Positions 1 to 7,049 are shown, counted from the first letter of the stretch. The stretch is DNA of 7,601 nt from an uncultured Devosia sp. (GCA_913775215.1 CAJYKO010000216.1:1-7601); one strand, 5' to 3'. Notes: generated by a model not told the origin, from the letters alone. Made by a program: numbers and translations.

Positions 1-255
1 GGACTTCGCACTTTTGCACTCAAAATCCGTCCCTATCGCCTCGCCTCAAATGACGTCGACGGCGCCATACTTGTGCTGACTGAGATAACCGATCTTTTGT
101 CGATGGACCGCCATGTCGAGCCGTTCGCGACCCTGCTCGATCTCGCGCTCCATCGACAAAAGATCGGTTATCTCAGTCAGCACAAGTATGGCGCCGTCGA
201 CGTCATTTGAGGCGAGGCGATAGGGACGGATTTTGAGTGCAAAAGTGCGAAGTCC
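1..255. repeat. Long inverted repeat (fold-back palindrome) at window edge
   Basis: Bases 1-107 are the exact reverse complement of bases 149-255, with base i pairing base 256-i and no mismatch. The 41-bp centre (108-148) is only partly symmetric; within it TCGAGC at 116-121 pairs with GCTCGA at 135-140 about the same axis (128). The left arm reaches base 1, so the true arm length is unknown. Both arms encode the same stretch of the CheB/CheR-PAS protein in opposite orientation. The minus-strand gene reads through the right arm and centre as plausible protein, then runs into its own antisense. This is what a snap-back (chimeric) DNA end looks like, for example from amplification or at a contig end. 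A real inverted duplication cannot be excluded from the sequence. The repeat itself is certain; its origin is inferred. Confidence 0.97.
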
Positions 256-2622
256 ATCCTGGCTGAGCACACGGCGCTGGATGGGCTGGCCGGTCTCGGC
301 AACTTTTTTGGCATCGGCGAGATAGTCCTGAGATGCGAGGCGGCTTGCCACTTCCGAAAGCGAACGGCCACGGTCTCCCGCCTGAAGCGGGAAGACTGTA
401 GTGGCGGCGGAGGTATAGCTTCGGACGCGCAAGTCCCTGTCGAGGACGACGACGGCAAGATCGGTGGAATCGAGAAAATTGCGTAGATCGGCATTGACGA
501 CCGAGATCTGGTCAACCTTGGTCTTAAGCTCGTCGTTGACTGTCGAGAGCTCTTCGTTGGTCGACTGAAGCTCCTCGTTCATCGACATCATTTCTTCATT
601 GGAGCTTTTCAGCTCCTCATTTGCCGTTTCGAGTTCTTCGACGGCTGAACGCAGGCGATGCCGGGTCAGGCGCAATTCGCTTTCGAGCGCCTCGAGGTGG
701 TCGTCGCCATTCGTTTCATCAAACGTCTCGCCTTCGGCAAAGACCGCGAAAGGCGCAGATTCCTGGAAAACGAAAAGGAACGTGCCATCGGCAAGCGGAT
801 CGCAGACGACTTCGATGGTCAAGGTGCCGAAATCGGACTGGACTTTCACATCCCGCGAGACGGCCCTGCGCTTGCTTTCCTTGGCCTGCCGAAGGAGCGG
901 CGTGATCAGATTTCGCAGTCCAGGCCGGGCAAGCGAAGTCGCGCTTGCCGTGTCCATGGGCGTTACCGGAAAATCGAAGAAGCGACCGAGATTGCCATAT
1001 GCTGCGGAGATCAGCCCTTCGCCATCGACAACGAGGCTGGCCGGGACATAGCGCTCCATAAGACGCGACTTGGCGAGCGAGCCTTCCTTGATACCGCGCG
1101 TCGCTTCACCGGCCTCGCGATCGTTACGCCGCATGGGCGCCTCCCCTCGCCCGCCCGGCAGTTCCATCGGATAACTTGGCGATGTATTGGACCGCTTGAA
1201 AATGCGTGCCTGCGCGTCGACGGCCGGGAAAAGATTGTCGAACCGGCCAACGCTTTCCGATGGACCAAGCACCAGAAAGCCGCCTGGTTTCAGCGCATAA
1301 TGGAGGAGCGGCAGAACAGACTGCTGCAGCTTGTCGTTAAAGTAGATGAGAAGATTGCGACACGAGATCAGATCGATCCGCGAGAATGGCGGATCCTTGA
1401 CCACGCTGTGGTTGGAGAAGCGGATCAGGTCGCGAATATGCGAGGCGATGGTGAAATGGTCCTTGCGGGGGACAAGATATTTTTCCCTCAGCCGAACCGG
1501 AATGTCGGCCATGGCAGAGTTCGGATAAGATCCGTCCCGCGCAATCTGCAGCATCTGCTCGTCGATATCTGTTGCAAGGATCTGCAGGGCGAGAGGCTTA
1601 TTCAAGGCCTCAGCCGCTTCGGCGAAAAGCATGGCATAAGTATAGGCTTCCTCGCCTGAGGAGCAGCCCGGTATCCAGACGCGGATGCCTTCTTCATCGT
1701 ATTCGGCTTCGACGAGTGACTTGATGGCCTTTTCCGCGACCTGGCGGAAGATCGGTTCGTCGCGGAAGAAGCGTGTAACGTTTATCAGGAGGTCGCGAAA
1801 AAGCGCTTCACATTCCCCTCGGTCAGTACGCGCTCGATCGAGGTAGTCTCGACCTTTGGCGATGCCGAGGACGTGCATGCGGCGCTCGACACGCCGGACA
1901 AGAGTAGAGCGTTTGTAGCCCGAAAAATCATGGCCCACGGCCGTGCGCAGCACACGGCAAAGTTCGTCGACATGATCGGCCACAACTTCGGCCTGATCGC
2001 TGTCGTCGAGACTGTGCCGGTTGAAATAGGCATGGAGGCGCGTGATGATTTCGGCGGGTGCGGCGACGTAATCGACGAGGCCCGTACCAACGGCAGATAG
2101 CGGCATGCCGTCATATTTGGCCGTAGTGGGATCCTGCACCACGCTGATGCCGCCATGCTCCTTGATGGCTCGAAGACCCGTTGTGCCGTCGGCACCGGTC
2201 CCCGACAGGATGACACAGGCAGCGTTGGTCGTCTGGTCAAGCGCGAGGGAAACGAAGAAATCATCGATTGGCCGGCGCAGGCCGCGTGGCTGTTCGAAAT
2301 CGGTGAGCGTCAGCCGTCCATTCTTGATGGCAAGGCCGTGGCCAGGCGGGATGATATAGACTGTATCAGCCTCCACCTGTTCGCCACCTTCGCACTGCTT
2401 GACGACCAGCTCCGTGTGCCGATCGATTAATTGCGCCATCATGCTTTCATGGTTGGGATCAAGATGCTGGACGACAACAAAGCACATGCCGGGGGCGGTA
2501 CCAGAGGCGGAAAACATATCGCGTAAGGCTTCGAGGCCACCCGCTGAGGCGCCAATGCCGACAATCGGCACATTGGATTGGTGCTGCACCTGTTCAACCA
2601 TTTCAGCTTCGTTGACGGTCAC
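46..2622 (-). CDS. CheB-CheR fusion sensory protein with coiled coil and PAS domain; C-terminus lost at fold-back
   Basis: Multi-domain signalling protein, 858 codons as read. Residues about 18-200 are a CheB-type methylesterase without a receiver domain: GIGASAGG with Ser26, QHLDP with His53, and GTGADG with Asp145 form the catalytic set. Residues about 215-480 are a CheR-type methyltransferase: helical N-terminal part, SAM-binding IPGCSSGEEAYTYA at 317-330, ATDID at 350-354, and SCRNLLIYF at 420-428. Residues about 520-620 resemble a degenerate PAS-like region. Residues about 643-715 form a heptad coiled coil with repeated NEEL/NEEM units, typical of this family, followed by a PAS domain from about 716 to 823. 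Residues 840-858 are encoded by the left arm of the palindrome and are antisense to the gene, so the natural end is missing; relatives usually continue into another PAS and a histidine kinase (often HWE type). The start is GTG at 2622, overlapping the LOV gene stop as GTGA, with GGAG 11 nt upstream. An ATG at residue 8 is a weaker alternative. The target of the methylesterase/methyltransferase in such fusions is unclear; it is probably cytosolic, as no membrane segment is seen. Confidence 0.9.
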   Translation of the reverse strand: MTVNEAEMVEQVQHQSNVPIVGIGASAGGLEALRDMFSASGTAPGMCFVVVQHLDPNHESMMAQLIDRHTELVVKQCEGGEQVEADTVYIIPPGHGLAIKNGRLTLTDFEQPRGLRRPIDDFFVSLALDQTTNAACVILSGTGADGTTGLRAIKEHGGISVVQDPTTAKYDGMPLSAVGTGLVDYVAAPAEIITRLHAYFNRHSLDDSDQAEVVADHVDELCRVLRTAVGHDFSGYKRSTLVRRVERRMHVLGIAKGRDYLDRARTDRGECEALFRDLLINVTRFFRDEPIFRQVAEKAIKSLVEAEYDEEGIRVWIPGCSSGEEAYTYAMLFAEAAEALNKPLALQILATDIDEQMLQIARDGSYPNSAMADIPVRLREKYLVPRKDHFTIASHIRDLIRFSNHSVVKDPPFSRIDLISCRNLLIYFNDKLQQSVLPLLHYALKPGGFLVLGPSESVGRFDNLFPAVDAQARIFKRSNTSPSYPMELPGGRGEAPMRRNDREAGEATRGIKEGSLAKSRLMERYVPASLVVDGEGLISAAYGNLGRFFDFPVTPMDTASATSLARPGLRNLITPLLRQAKESKRRAVSRDVKVQSDFGTLTIEVVCDPLADGTFLFVFQESAPFAVFAEGETFDETNGDDHLEALESELRLTRHRLRSAVEELETANEELKSSNEEMMSMNEELQSTNEELSTVNDELKTKVDQISVVNADLRNFLDSTDLAVVVLDRDLRVRSYTSAATTVFPLQAGDRGRSLSEVASRLASQDYLADAKKVAETGQPIQRRVLSQDGLRTFALKIRPYRLASNDVDGAILVLTEITDLLSMEREIEQGRERLDMAVHRQKIGYLSQHKYGAVDVI

Positions 2623-3191
2623 GACTTGGCCGACTCCAACTGAGAAAGGATCATTTTGGCCTGAGCGATCATGGCAGCAGAATTGGCAATGGTGGCCAAG
2701 GACCCATCAATGATCAGGCCACTTTCCTGCAGAACTGGCGACAAGCCGGAAATGGCTTGCGAGAGTTGCGCATCATAATCGTGAAGCATGGAAAGGTGAG
2801 ATCGGCTCACATCAAATTGCGAAGCAAAGATATAGGCGGTCTTGCCGTTCGAGCCTTTGAGCTTGGACATAAAAAGCAGATTGACGAAAGGCCGGTCGTC
2901 CTTGGTGAAATTCACGATTGGGGTACGCACGGTTTCAACCTGCGGTTCAGTCAGGAACCGGTGAATATCGGTACGAGCATCGGTATTTTCCGAACGGCCA
3001 CGGCTGGCTGAATCCTGAAGAAACCGACAATTTTTCCCCACGACCTCTTCGCTGCCATAGCCTGTGAGATCGCAAAACGCTTTGTTGACCATGGCAAGCC
3101 GATGGTCGTCATCGACATTGGCCAGCGCAAGGGCGACCCTTGTGCCATTCATATAATTGGCAAGTTCTGGACTAATCTGACGATCTGCCAC
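2619..3191 (-). CDS. Short LOV (blue-light, flavin-binding PAS) protein
   Basis: 190-residue protein, numbered from GTG at 3191. An N-terminal PAS core carries the LOV signature GKNCRFLQ with adduct-forming Cys55, plus Asn54 and Gln59. The other flavin contacts of the family are present: Asn94 in VNFTKDDRPF, Asn104 in VNLLFMSKL, and Gln125 in ASQFDVS. This full set predicts FMN binding and a photochemically active cysteinyl adduct; that activity is family knowledge, not shown here. About 60 predominantly helical residues follow, with no recognisable kinase, DNA-binding, GGDEF or EAL domain, so output probably needs a partner. The stop overlaps the start of the downstream CheB-CheR-PAS gene by 4 bp, suggesting co-translation. 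Start choice: GTG 3191 has GGAG six bases upstream. The frame stays open to TTG 3263, with ATGs at 3251 and 3233, but none of these has a convincing ribosome binding site and the extra residues do not look conserved. No membrane segment is seen. Confidence 0.88.
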   Translation of the reverse strand: MADRQISPELANYMNGTRVALALANVDDDHRLAMVNKAFCDLTGYGSEEVVGKNCRFLQDSASRGRSENTDARTDIHRFLTEPQVETVRTPIVNFTKDDRPFVNLLFMSKLKGSNGKTAYIFASQFDVSRSHLSMLHDYDAQLSQAISGLSPVLQESGLIIDGSLATIANSAAMIAQAKMILSQLESAKS

Positions 3192-3197
3192 GCTTTT

Positions 3198-3201
3198 CTC
3201 C
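3198..3201 (-). promoter_or_regulatory. Ribosome binding site deciding the LOV gene start
   Basis: Read on the minus strand, GGAG followed by AAAAGC stands directly before GTG at 3191-3189, an ideal six-base spacing. The upstream candidate starts (TTG 3263, ATG 3251, ATG 3233) lack a comparable purine-rich site at the right distance, so this site supports the shorter 190-residue product. Confidence 0.65.
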
Positions 3202-3418
3202 AAAGTTGGATCATGGCCGTGGCCGGATCGCATGAACGATGTTCTGCCCATAACGAGAATCAAGGCGAGGAAGTTCGTTCCTTGGCCTTTTAGTTGGCTT
3301 AGACGTGTTCAGGGCATCACACTGGCCAACTGCTAACAATCAATGTCAGGCGGGGCAGATTTGTCTAGGCCAATTAAGGCGATTAGCTGGCGGCCGCTCC
3401 CATAATGGAGATTGATCC

Positions 3419-3571
3419 ATGCCGCGCACTGCCATGAAGGTTAGCGACACTTTGCTTATGTGCAAGTCCGGAACCCTGCGGAAGCGTTTGCCATTGTCGT
3501 ACGCTGCACCCCGCAGCCGTTGTTCCTGCTCGCGGCTTCTCACCTTCTCCGAGAAGGCGGACGTGCGCTAA
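3419..3571 (+). CDS. Candidate small ORF upstream of treY (hypothetical, weak)
   Basis: A 50-codon frame starts ATG at 3419 with GGAG eight bases upstream (3407-3410) and ends TAA at 3569-3571, 13 bp before the treY ATG. About three quarters of its third positions are G or C, as expected for genes here. The product would be basic and Cys/Ser/Arg-rich (three Cys), with no motif I recognise and no obvious signal peptide. A second in-frame ATG is at 3434. It could be a small protein, a leader peptide affecting treY, or chance. The candidate stress promoter lies inside it, which argues against both being real. Evidence is only the start context and composition. Confidence 0.15.
   Translation: MPRTAMKVSDTLLMCKSGTLRKRLPLSYAAPRSRCSCSRLLTFSEKADVR
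3470..3495 (+). promoter_or_regulatory. Candidate EcfG-type (general stress) promoter for treY
   Basis: GGAAC at 3470-3474, then 19 bases, then TT at 3494-3495 (CATT where the fuller consensus has CGTT), about 90 bp before the treY ATG. Rhizobial EcfG/RpoE2 promoters are described as GGAAC, a spacer of 18-19, then TT, and trehalose genes are common members of that regulon. A GGAAC is expected by chance roughly once in a region of this size when both strands are counted, so this is only a candidate. Confidence 0.25.
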
Positions 3572-3584
3572 CCAAGGTTTTGCA

Positions 3585-6218
3585 ATGCCAGTTTCCGCTT
3601 CCGACCAGGGCGAGCGTCCTGTCCCTCGCGCCAGCTACCGCCTTCAGCTCAACAAGGATTTCGGTTTTCCCGATGCCGAAAAACTGGCGACCTATCTCGG
3701 CAAGCTGGGCATCAGCCATGCCTATCTTTCCCCGATCCTCAAAGCGCGCTCGGGAAGCACTCATGGCTATGACACGGTGGATCACACTGTCATAAACCCC
3801 GAAATCGGAACGATCGAAGAGTTCCGGAGCATGGCCAAAGCGCTGAAACGCGAAGGCATTGGCATCATCCTCGACATCGTTCCCAATCACATGGGTATTG
3901 GGGGAGCCGAAAATCCTTATTGGCTCGATGTGCTCGAATGGGGGCACGACAGCCGCTATGCAGACTGGTTCGATATCAACTGGTCGCCGTCCGAACCGTC
4001 ACTCAAGGATAAGGTCTTGATGCCGTTTCTTGGCTCGGCGCTCGGCGAAGCCGTCGAGAATGGCCGCATGGCACTGCGCTTTGATGAGAGTGCGGGCAGT
4101 TTTGCCATCTGGGCGGAAGATACGCACAAGCTGCCGATCGATCCAAGGCACTATGGCGACATCCTCAAGCATGCAGAAGGGCTCGATGAGAGCGTGGCGT
4201 CGGGATGGGGAGCAGGGACCGACGTTGCCGAGCAGCTTAAAAAGCGGCTGATCGAGCTCGACCCAGCAAAGATCGACGCCGCGACCATGCACTTCAACCG
4301 CGCAAGCGGACAAGCTGATCTGCTGGCACTAATCGACCGGCAGCACTGGCGAGCGGCACGCTATTCGGTAGCAGCGGACGACATCAATTATCGCCGATTT
4401 TTCATCGTTTCAGACTTGGCGGCGATCCGCATCGATCGCGAGGACGTCTTCGACCACGCGCACAAACTGGTGTTCGAACTGATTGAGGAAGGTCTGATCG
4501 AAGGTCTCCGGATCGATCATATCGATGGCCTCTACGACCCCAAGGCCTATGCCTTGAAGCTGCGCGAGGCTTGTCCGCGACCGATCTATCTCGTGGTCGA
4601 AAAGATCCTGGCGCCAGACGAAGCCCTGCGTGCCGATTGGCAGGTGGACGGCACGACAGGCTATGAGTTCGCCAATATCATCGCGCAGTTGCTGGTTGAC
4701 CCGGCTGCCGAAGATAAGCTGACCAGGTTCTATCGCGAGTTCACGGGAGAAACGAATACGCTCGACATTTTGGAGCGAGAAGCCAAGCTCGAGATCATCG
4801 ACTATGAAATGTCTGCCGAGCTTGATGCGTTGACCACACGCCTCTGTGCCATCGCGCAGGGCAGAATGGCCTCGCAGGACCTGACGCGCAACGGCATTCG
4901 CAATGGCCTGAGGCATTTCATCGCGAGCCTTTCGGTTTACCGAACCTATGTCGATGGCGCCGCCACCAGCCAGGATCGCGCTTATGTCGAGGCCGCACTG
5001 GAAGACGCGCGAAAAATGGCCCCAACGCTCGATGGTGCCGTTTTCGATTTTATCCGGGCGGTGGCGCTTCTTGAAATCAAGGGCGATGACGTCGTTGAAA
5101 CAGCAATGCGGCTCCAACAGTTCACGGGGCCAGCCATGGCCAAGGGTCTCGAGGACACGGCGCTCTATCGCTACAACAGGTTGATTGCGCTCTCCGATGT
5201 GGGTGAGCGTCCGGACCAATTCTCTGCGACGGCGGAGCAATTTCACGACTTCAACCGCAAGCGCCGCGAAAACTTTCCAAATGGCATGCTCACGAGTTCG
5301 AGCCACGACACCAAGCGGGGCGAGGATGTGCGGGCGCGTATTGCCGCCCTGTCGCTGCTGCCCGATCAATGGATCGAAAAGGTGCGGCAGTGGGGTGGTG
5401 CATTCGGCGAGAAGGTCGATCCGAATGACCTCTACTATTTCCTGCAGCAGCTGGTAGGGGCTTGGCCGACAGCGTTCGCGGGCGCGGCAGCGATAGACCC
5501 GGAACAGCTTGAAGAGTTTCGCGAGCGGACGCGGGGCGCGATGACGAAGGCCGTGCGCGAGGCCCGGCGGCACACGACCTGGACAGCGCCATCGGAAAAC
5601 TATGAGCAGGCCGTGATGGAGATGGTCGACCAGGCCCTTGATCCAAGCGGAGCATTTCTCGCCGACTTCCGGCGCTTTGCCGATGCAATCGGAGCACTTG
5701 GCGTGCGCAACAGCATCGTGGCAGCGACACTGAAACTGACGGTGCCGGGCATGCCCGATATCTATCAGGGCGCCGAACTTTACGAGCAGAGCATGGTCGA
5801 CCCCGACAATCGCCGGCCGGTCGATTTTGCAGAACGCGAGACTTTGCTCAGCAACCTGCCCGCCGATCTCGGCATAGCCATGACAGACTGGCCATCAGGT
5901 GCTGTGAAACTGGGGGTGATCAGCCGCTTGCTCGCGCTCCGCAAGGAGAAACCAGCGCTTTTTGCGGCTGGGAGCTATGAGCCAGTAATGCTTGAGAACG
6001 CCAGAGCCATCGGGTTCATTCGACGGCACGGTCAGGACGCCATTCTCGTTTTGGCTTGGCTCGGGCCCTCCACAGATGTCCCGCAGGAAGCCGTCGCGCT
6101 GCCTAAAGAGCTTACCTCGGCACAGTGGACCGATGTGTTTACCGGTCACGAGTTTGAGCTTGGATCGTTGAGGGATCTGTTGGGCGATTTGCCAGCCGCG
6201 GTATTGCGGCTGGCATAG
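3585..6218 (+). CDS. treY: Maltooligosyl trehalose synthase (GH13 family, TreY)
   Basis: Cytosolic GH13 enzyme that converts the reducing-end alpha-1,4 linkage of a maltodextrin into an alpha,alpha-1,1 linkage. TreZ then releases trehalose from this product. The 877 residues fit the family. GH13 motifs are in order: SPILKARSGSTHGYD at 49-63 (TreY-specific N-terminal motif), DIVPNH at 97-102 (region I), RIDHIDG at 309-315 with nucleophile Asp311 (region II), VVEKI at 337-341 with acid/base Glu339 (region III), and SSHDTKR at 572-578 with Asp575 (region IV). The C-terminal MPDIYQG at 723-729 and DPDNRRPVD at 739-747 are also typical. ATG 3585 is the most upstream start in the open frame, with AAGG seven bases before it. 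It is transcribed divergently from the LOV gene and converges on the metallophosphoesterase with 3 bp between stops. No treZ, treX/glgX or glycogen gene is visible, so its partner lies elsewhere or outside the window. All catalytic residues are intact. Confidence 0.96.
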   Translation: MPVSASDQGERPVPRASYRLQLNKDFGFPDAEKLATYLGKLGISHAYLSPILKARSGSTHGYDTVDHTVINPEIGTIEEFRSMAKALKREGIGIILDIVPNHMGIGGAENPYWLDVLEWGHDSRYADWFDINWSPSEPSLKDKVLMPFLGSALGEAVENGRMALRFDESAGSFAIWAEDTHKLPIDPRHYGDILKHAEGLDESVASGWGAGTDVAEQLKKRLIELDPAKIDAATMHFNRASGQADLLALIDRQHWRAARYSVAADDINYRRFFIVSDLAAIRIDREDVFDHAHKLVFELIEEGLIEGLRIDHIDGLYDPKAYALKLREACPRPIYLVVEKILAPDEALRADWQVDGTTGYEFANIIAQLLVDPAAEDKLTRFYREFTGETNTLDILEREAKLEIIDYEMSAELDALTTRLCAIAQGRMASQDLTRNGIRNGLRHFIASLSVYRTYVDGAATSQDRAYVEAALEDARKMAPTLDGAVFDFIRAVALLEIKGDDVVETAMRLQQFTGPAMAKGLEDTALYRYNRLIALSDVGERPDQFSATAEQFHDFNRKRRENFPNGMLTSSSHDTKRGEDVRARIAALSLLPDQWIEKVRQWGGAFGEKVDPNDLYYFLQQLVGAWPTAFAGAAAIDPEQLEEFRERTRGAMTKAVREARRHTTWTAPSENYEQAVMEMVDQALDPSGAFLADFRRFADAIGALGVRNSIVAATLKLTVPGMPDIYQGAELYEQSMVDPDNRRPVDFAERETLLSNLPADLGIAMTDWPSGAVKLGVISRLLALRKEKPALFAAGSYEPVMLENARAIGFIRRHGQDAILVLAWLGPSTDVPQEAVALPKELTSAQWTDVFTGHEFELGSLRDLLGDLPAAVLRLA
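6190..6215. terminator. Perfect 10-bp hairpin in last codons of treY, possible terminator
   Basis: TGCCAGCCGC at 6190-6199 pairs perfectly with GCGGCTGGCA at 6206-6215 around a six-base loop, ending just before the treY TAG. It lies at the convergence of treY and the metallophosphoesterase gene, so it could slow or stop transcripts from both sides. Neither strand has a T-run after the stem, so it is not a classic intrinsic terminator. It could instead act as an RNA 3'-end stabiliser or be a coding coincidence. Confidence 0.4.
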
Positions 6219-6221
6219 GGA

Positions 6222-7049
6222 TCAGACCGGTTCAGTGGCGCGATCGCGGGTATGCCATGCCCCATCGCGCCACTCGCGGACGGTGACGGAGATCAGCTCG
6301 TTGCTGATATCAATGAGATTGTAAGCATTGGGCTCACCGCGCAAACGGGTCGAAATGGCCGAGGAGGCCTGAGCCACCAGGATCGGCGCGACGACCGACT
6401 TGCTCAGACCCATTGGCTGCCCCTCGCGCCTGGCATCCTTGGCTTCATGCTTTCGGACATAAGACAAGTGGAAGTGTCCAGAAAGAACGAGCCGCACGCC
6501 AAGGCTTGCGAAGGTTTCAAGCGCATCGTCAGCCCGCTTCACGCGCTTGGTTTTCTGGATCATCGGCTCCGTGGGAAAAAGCAGCGGATGGTGGGCCACG
6601 ATCACCCGGACGGCATTAGGCGACGCTTTGGCAAAGCGTTCGTCAAGATCGCCGAGCTGGTCGCGAGAAATCGTGCCGTGGCCCCAATTCCATTCAAGGC
6701 GCGCCCGGCGTGACGTACGCATGCCGACGAGCGCAACACCATCCATCTCAAGGAATGGTTCGAGGTCGTGGGAGATGTATTTTTTATAAAAGCCGTAGGG
6801 GTTGAGAAAGCGGCGGAAGATATTGACCGCTGGCACGTCGTGATTGCCTGGCACGGCGAAGACAGGGGCGGAAAGCTTATCGAGGAATTCGCGCGCCTGC
6901 TCGAACTCTTCCTTGGTGCCGATCTGGGTAAAATCACCGCTCGCAACGATGAGGTCGGCACGCTGGGCATTGATGTCGTCAGCAAAGCCCTCGGCGAGCT
7001 CGGGATCATGATGGCCGAAATGAAGGTCGGAAATGTGCAGAATTTTCAT
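6222..7049 (-). CDS. Calcineurin-like metallophosphoesterase
   Basis: 275-residue soluble phosphoesterase with the complete two-metal site: DLH (Asp8, His10), GDF (Asp39), GNHD (Asn69, His70, Asp71), AHHP (His153 region), and GHFH (His192, His194). These define the calcineurin-like fold acting on a phosphomonoester or phosphodiester; the substrate is not evident. Similarity in layout to cyclic-nucleotide phosphodiesterases of the CpdA type is general and does not prove that activity. No signal peptide or membrane segment is seen. The ATG at 7049 overlaps the stop of the upstream lipid kinase-family gene (ATGA), with GGTGGAAG ahead of it as a ribosome binding site, so the two are probably co-translated. 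The pairing hints at a role in lipid or phospholipid head-group metabolism (inference). It ends 3 bp from the treY stop. Confidence 0.92.
   Translation of the reverse strand: MKILHISDLHFGHHDPELAEGFADDINAQRADLIVASGDFTQIGTKEEFEQAREFLDKLSAPVFAVPGNHDVPAVNIFRRFLNPYGFYKKYISHDLEPFLEMDGVALVGMRTSRRARLEWNWGHGTISRDQLGDLDERFAKASPNAVRVIVAHHPLLFPTEPMIQKTKRVKRADDALETFASLGVRLVLSGHFHLSYVRKHEAKDARREGQPMGLSKSVVAPILVAQASSAISTRLRGEPNAYNLIDISNELISVTVREWRDGAWHTRDRATEPV

Larger units (their letters stand above)
3192..3584. other. Divergent intergenic region between LOV gene and treY
   Basis: About 390 bp between the two divergently transcribed genes should contain promoters for both the leftward LOV/CheB-CheR pair and rightward treY. 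I see no tRNA, rRNA, CRISPR or insertion-sequence signature. No clear sigma-70 type -35/-10 pair stands out in either direction. It contains a GGAAC-N19-TT element facing treY, a 50-codon open frame with a reasonable ribosome binding site (3419-3571), and a small inverted repeat CCTTCT/AGAAGG at 3543-3557, 27 bp before the treY ATG. The LOV-proximal part (3192-3263) is open in the LOV frame and could be coding if an upstream start is used. Confidence 0.75.

Noticed and set aside
1..210. Plus-strand open frame running through the palindrome to TGA at 208-210
   Set aside because: It is the mirror copy of the CheB/CheR-PAS gene followed by its own antisense. It has no start in the window and no independent protein character.
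523..639. Approximate 21-bp periodicity that could look like a tandem repeat
   Set aside because: It is the heptad NEEL coiled-coil segment of the sensor protein, typical of the family, not a separate DNA repeat.
658..1659. Long plus-strand open frame (333 codons) opposite the CheB/CheR gene
   Set aside because: The minus strand carries intact catalytic motifs over the same bases. The plus frame has no recognisable domain and is a shadow of GC-rich coding.
3282..3373. TTGGCC at 3282-3287 and GGCCAA at 3324-3329 and 3368-3373 as possible operator sites
   Set aside because: The same hexamer also occurs within nearby coding sequence (for example 3118-3123), and the copies share no extended flanks, so there is no real support for an operator.
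3543..3557. CCTTCT/AGAAGG inverted repeat before treY
   Set aside because: The stem is only 6 bp with a tiny loop, and nothing else suggests a riboswitch, attenuator or operator. It is mentioned in the intergenic entry only.
4410..5573. 387-codon minus-strand open frame opposite treY
   Set aside because: It lies fully within treY, whose four GH13 motifs are intact. The antisense product shows no known motif.
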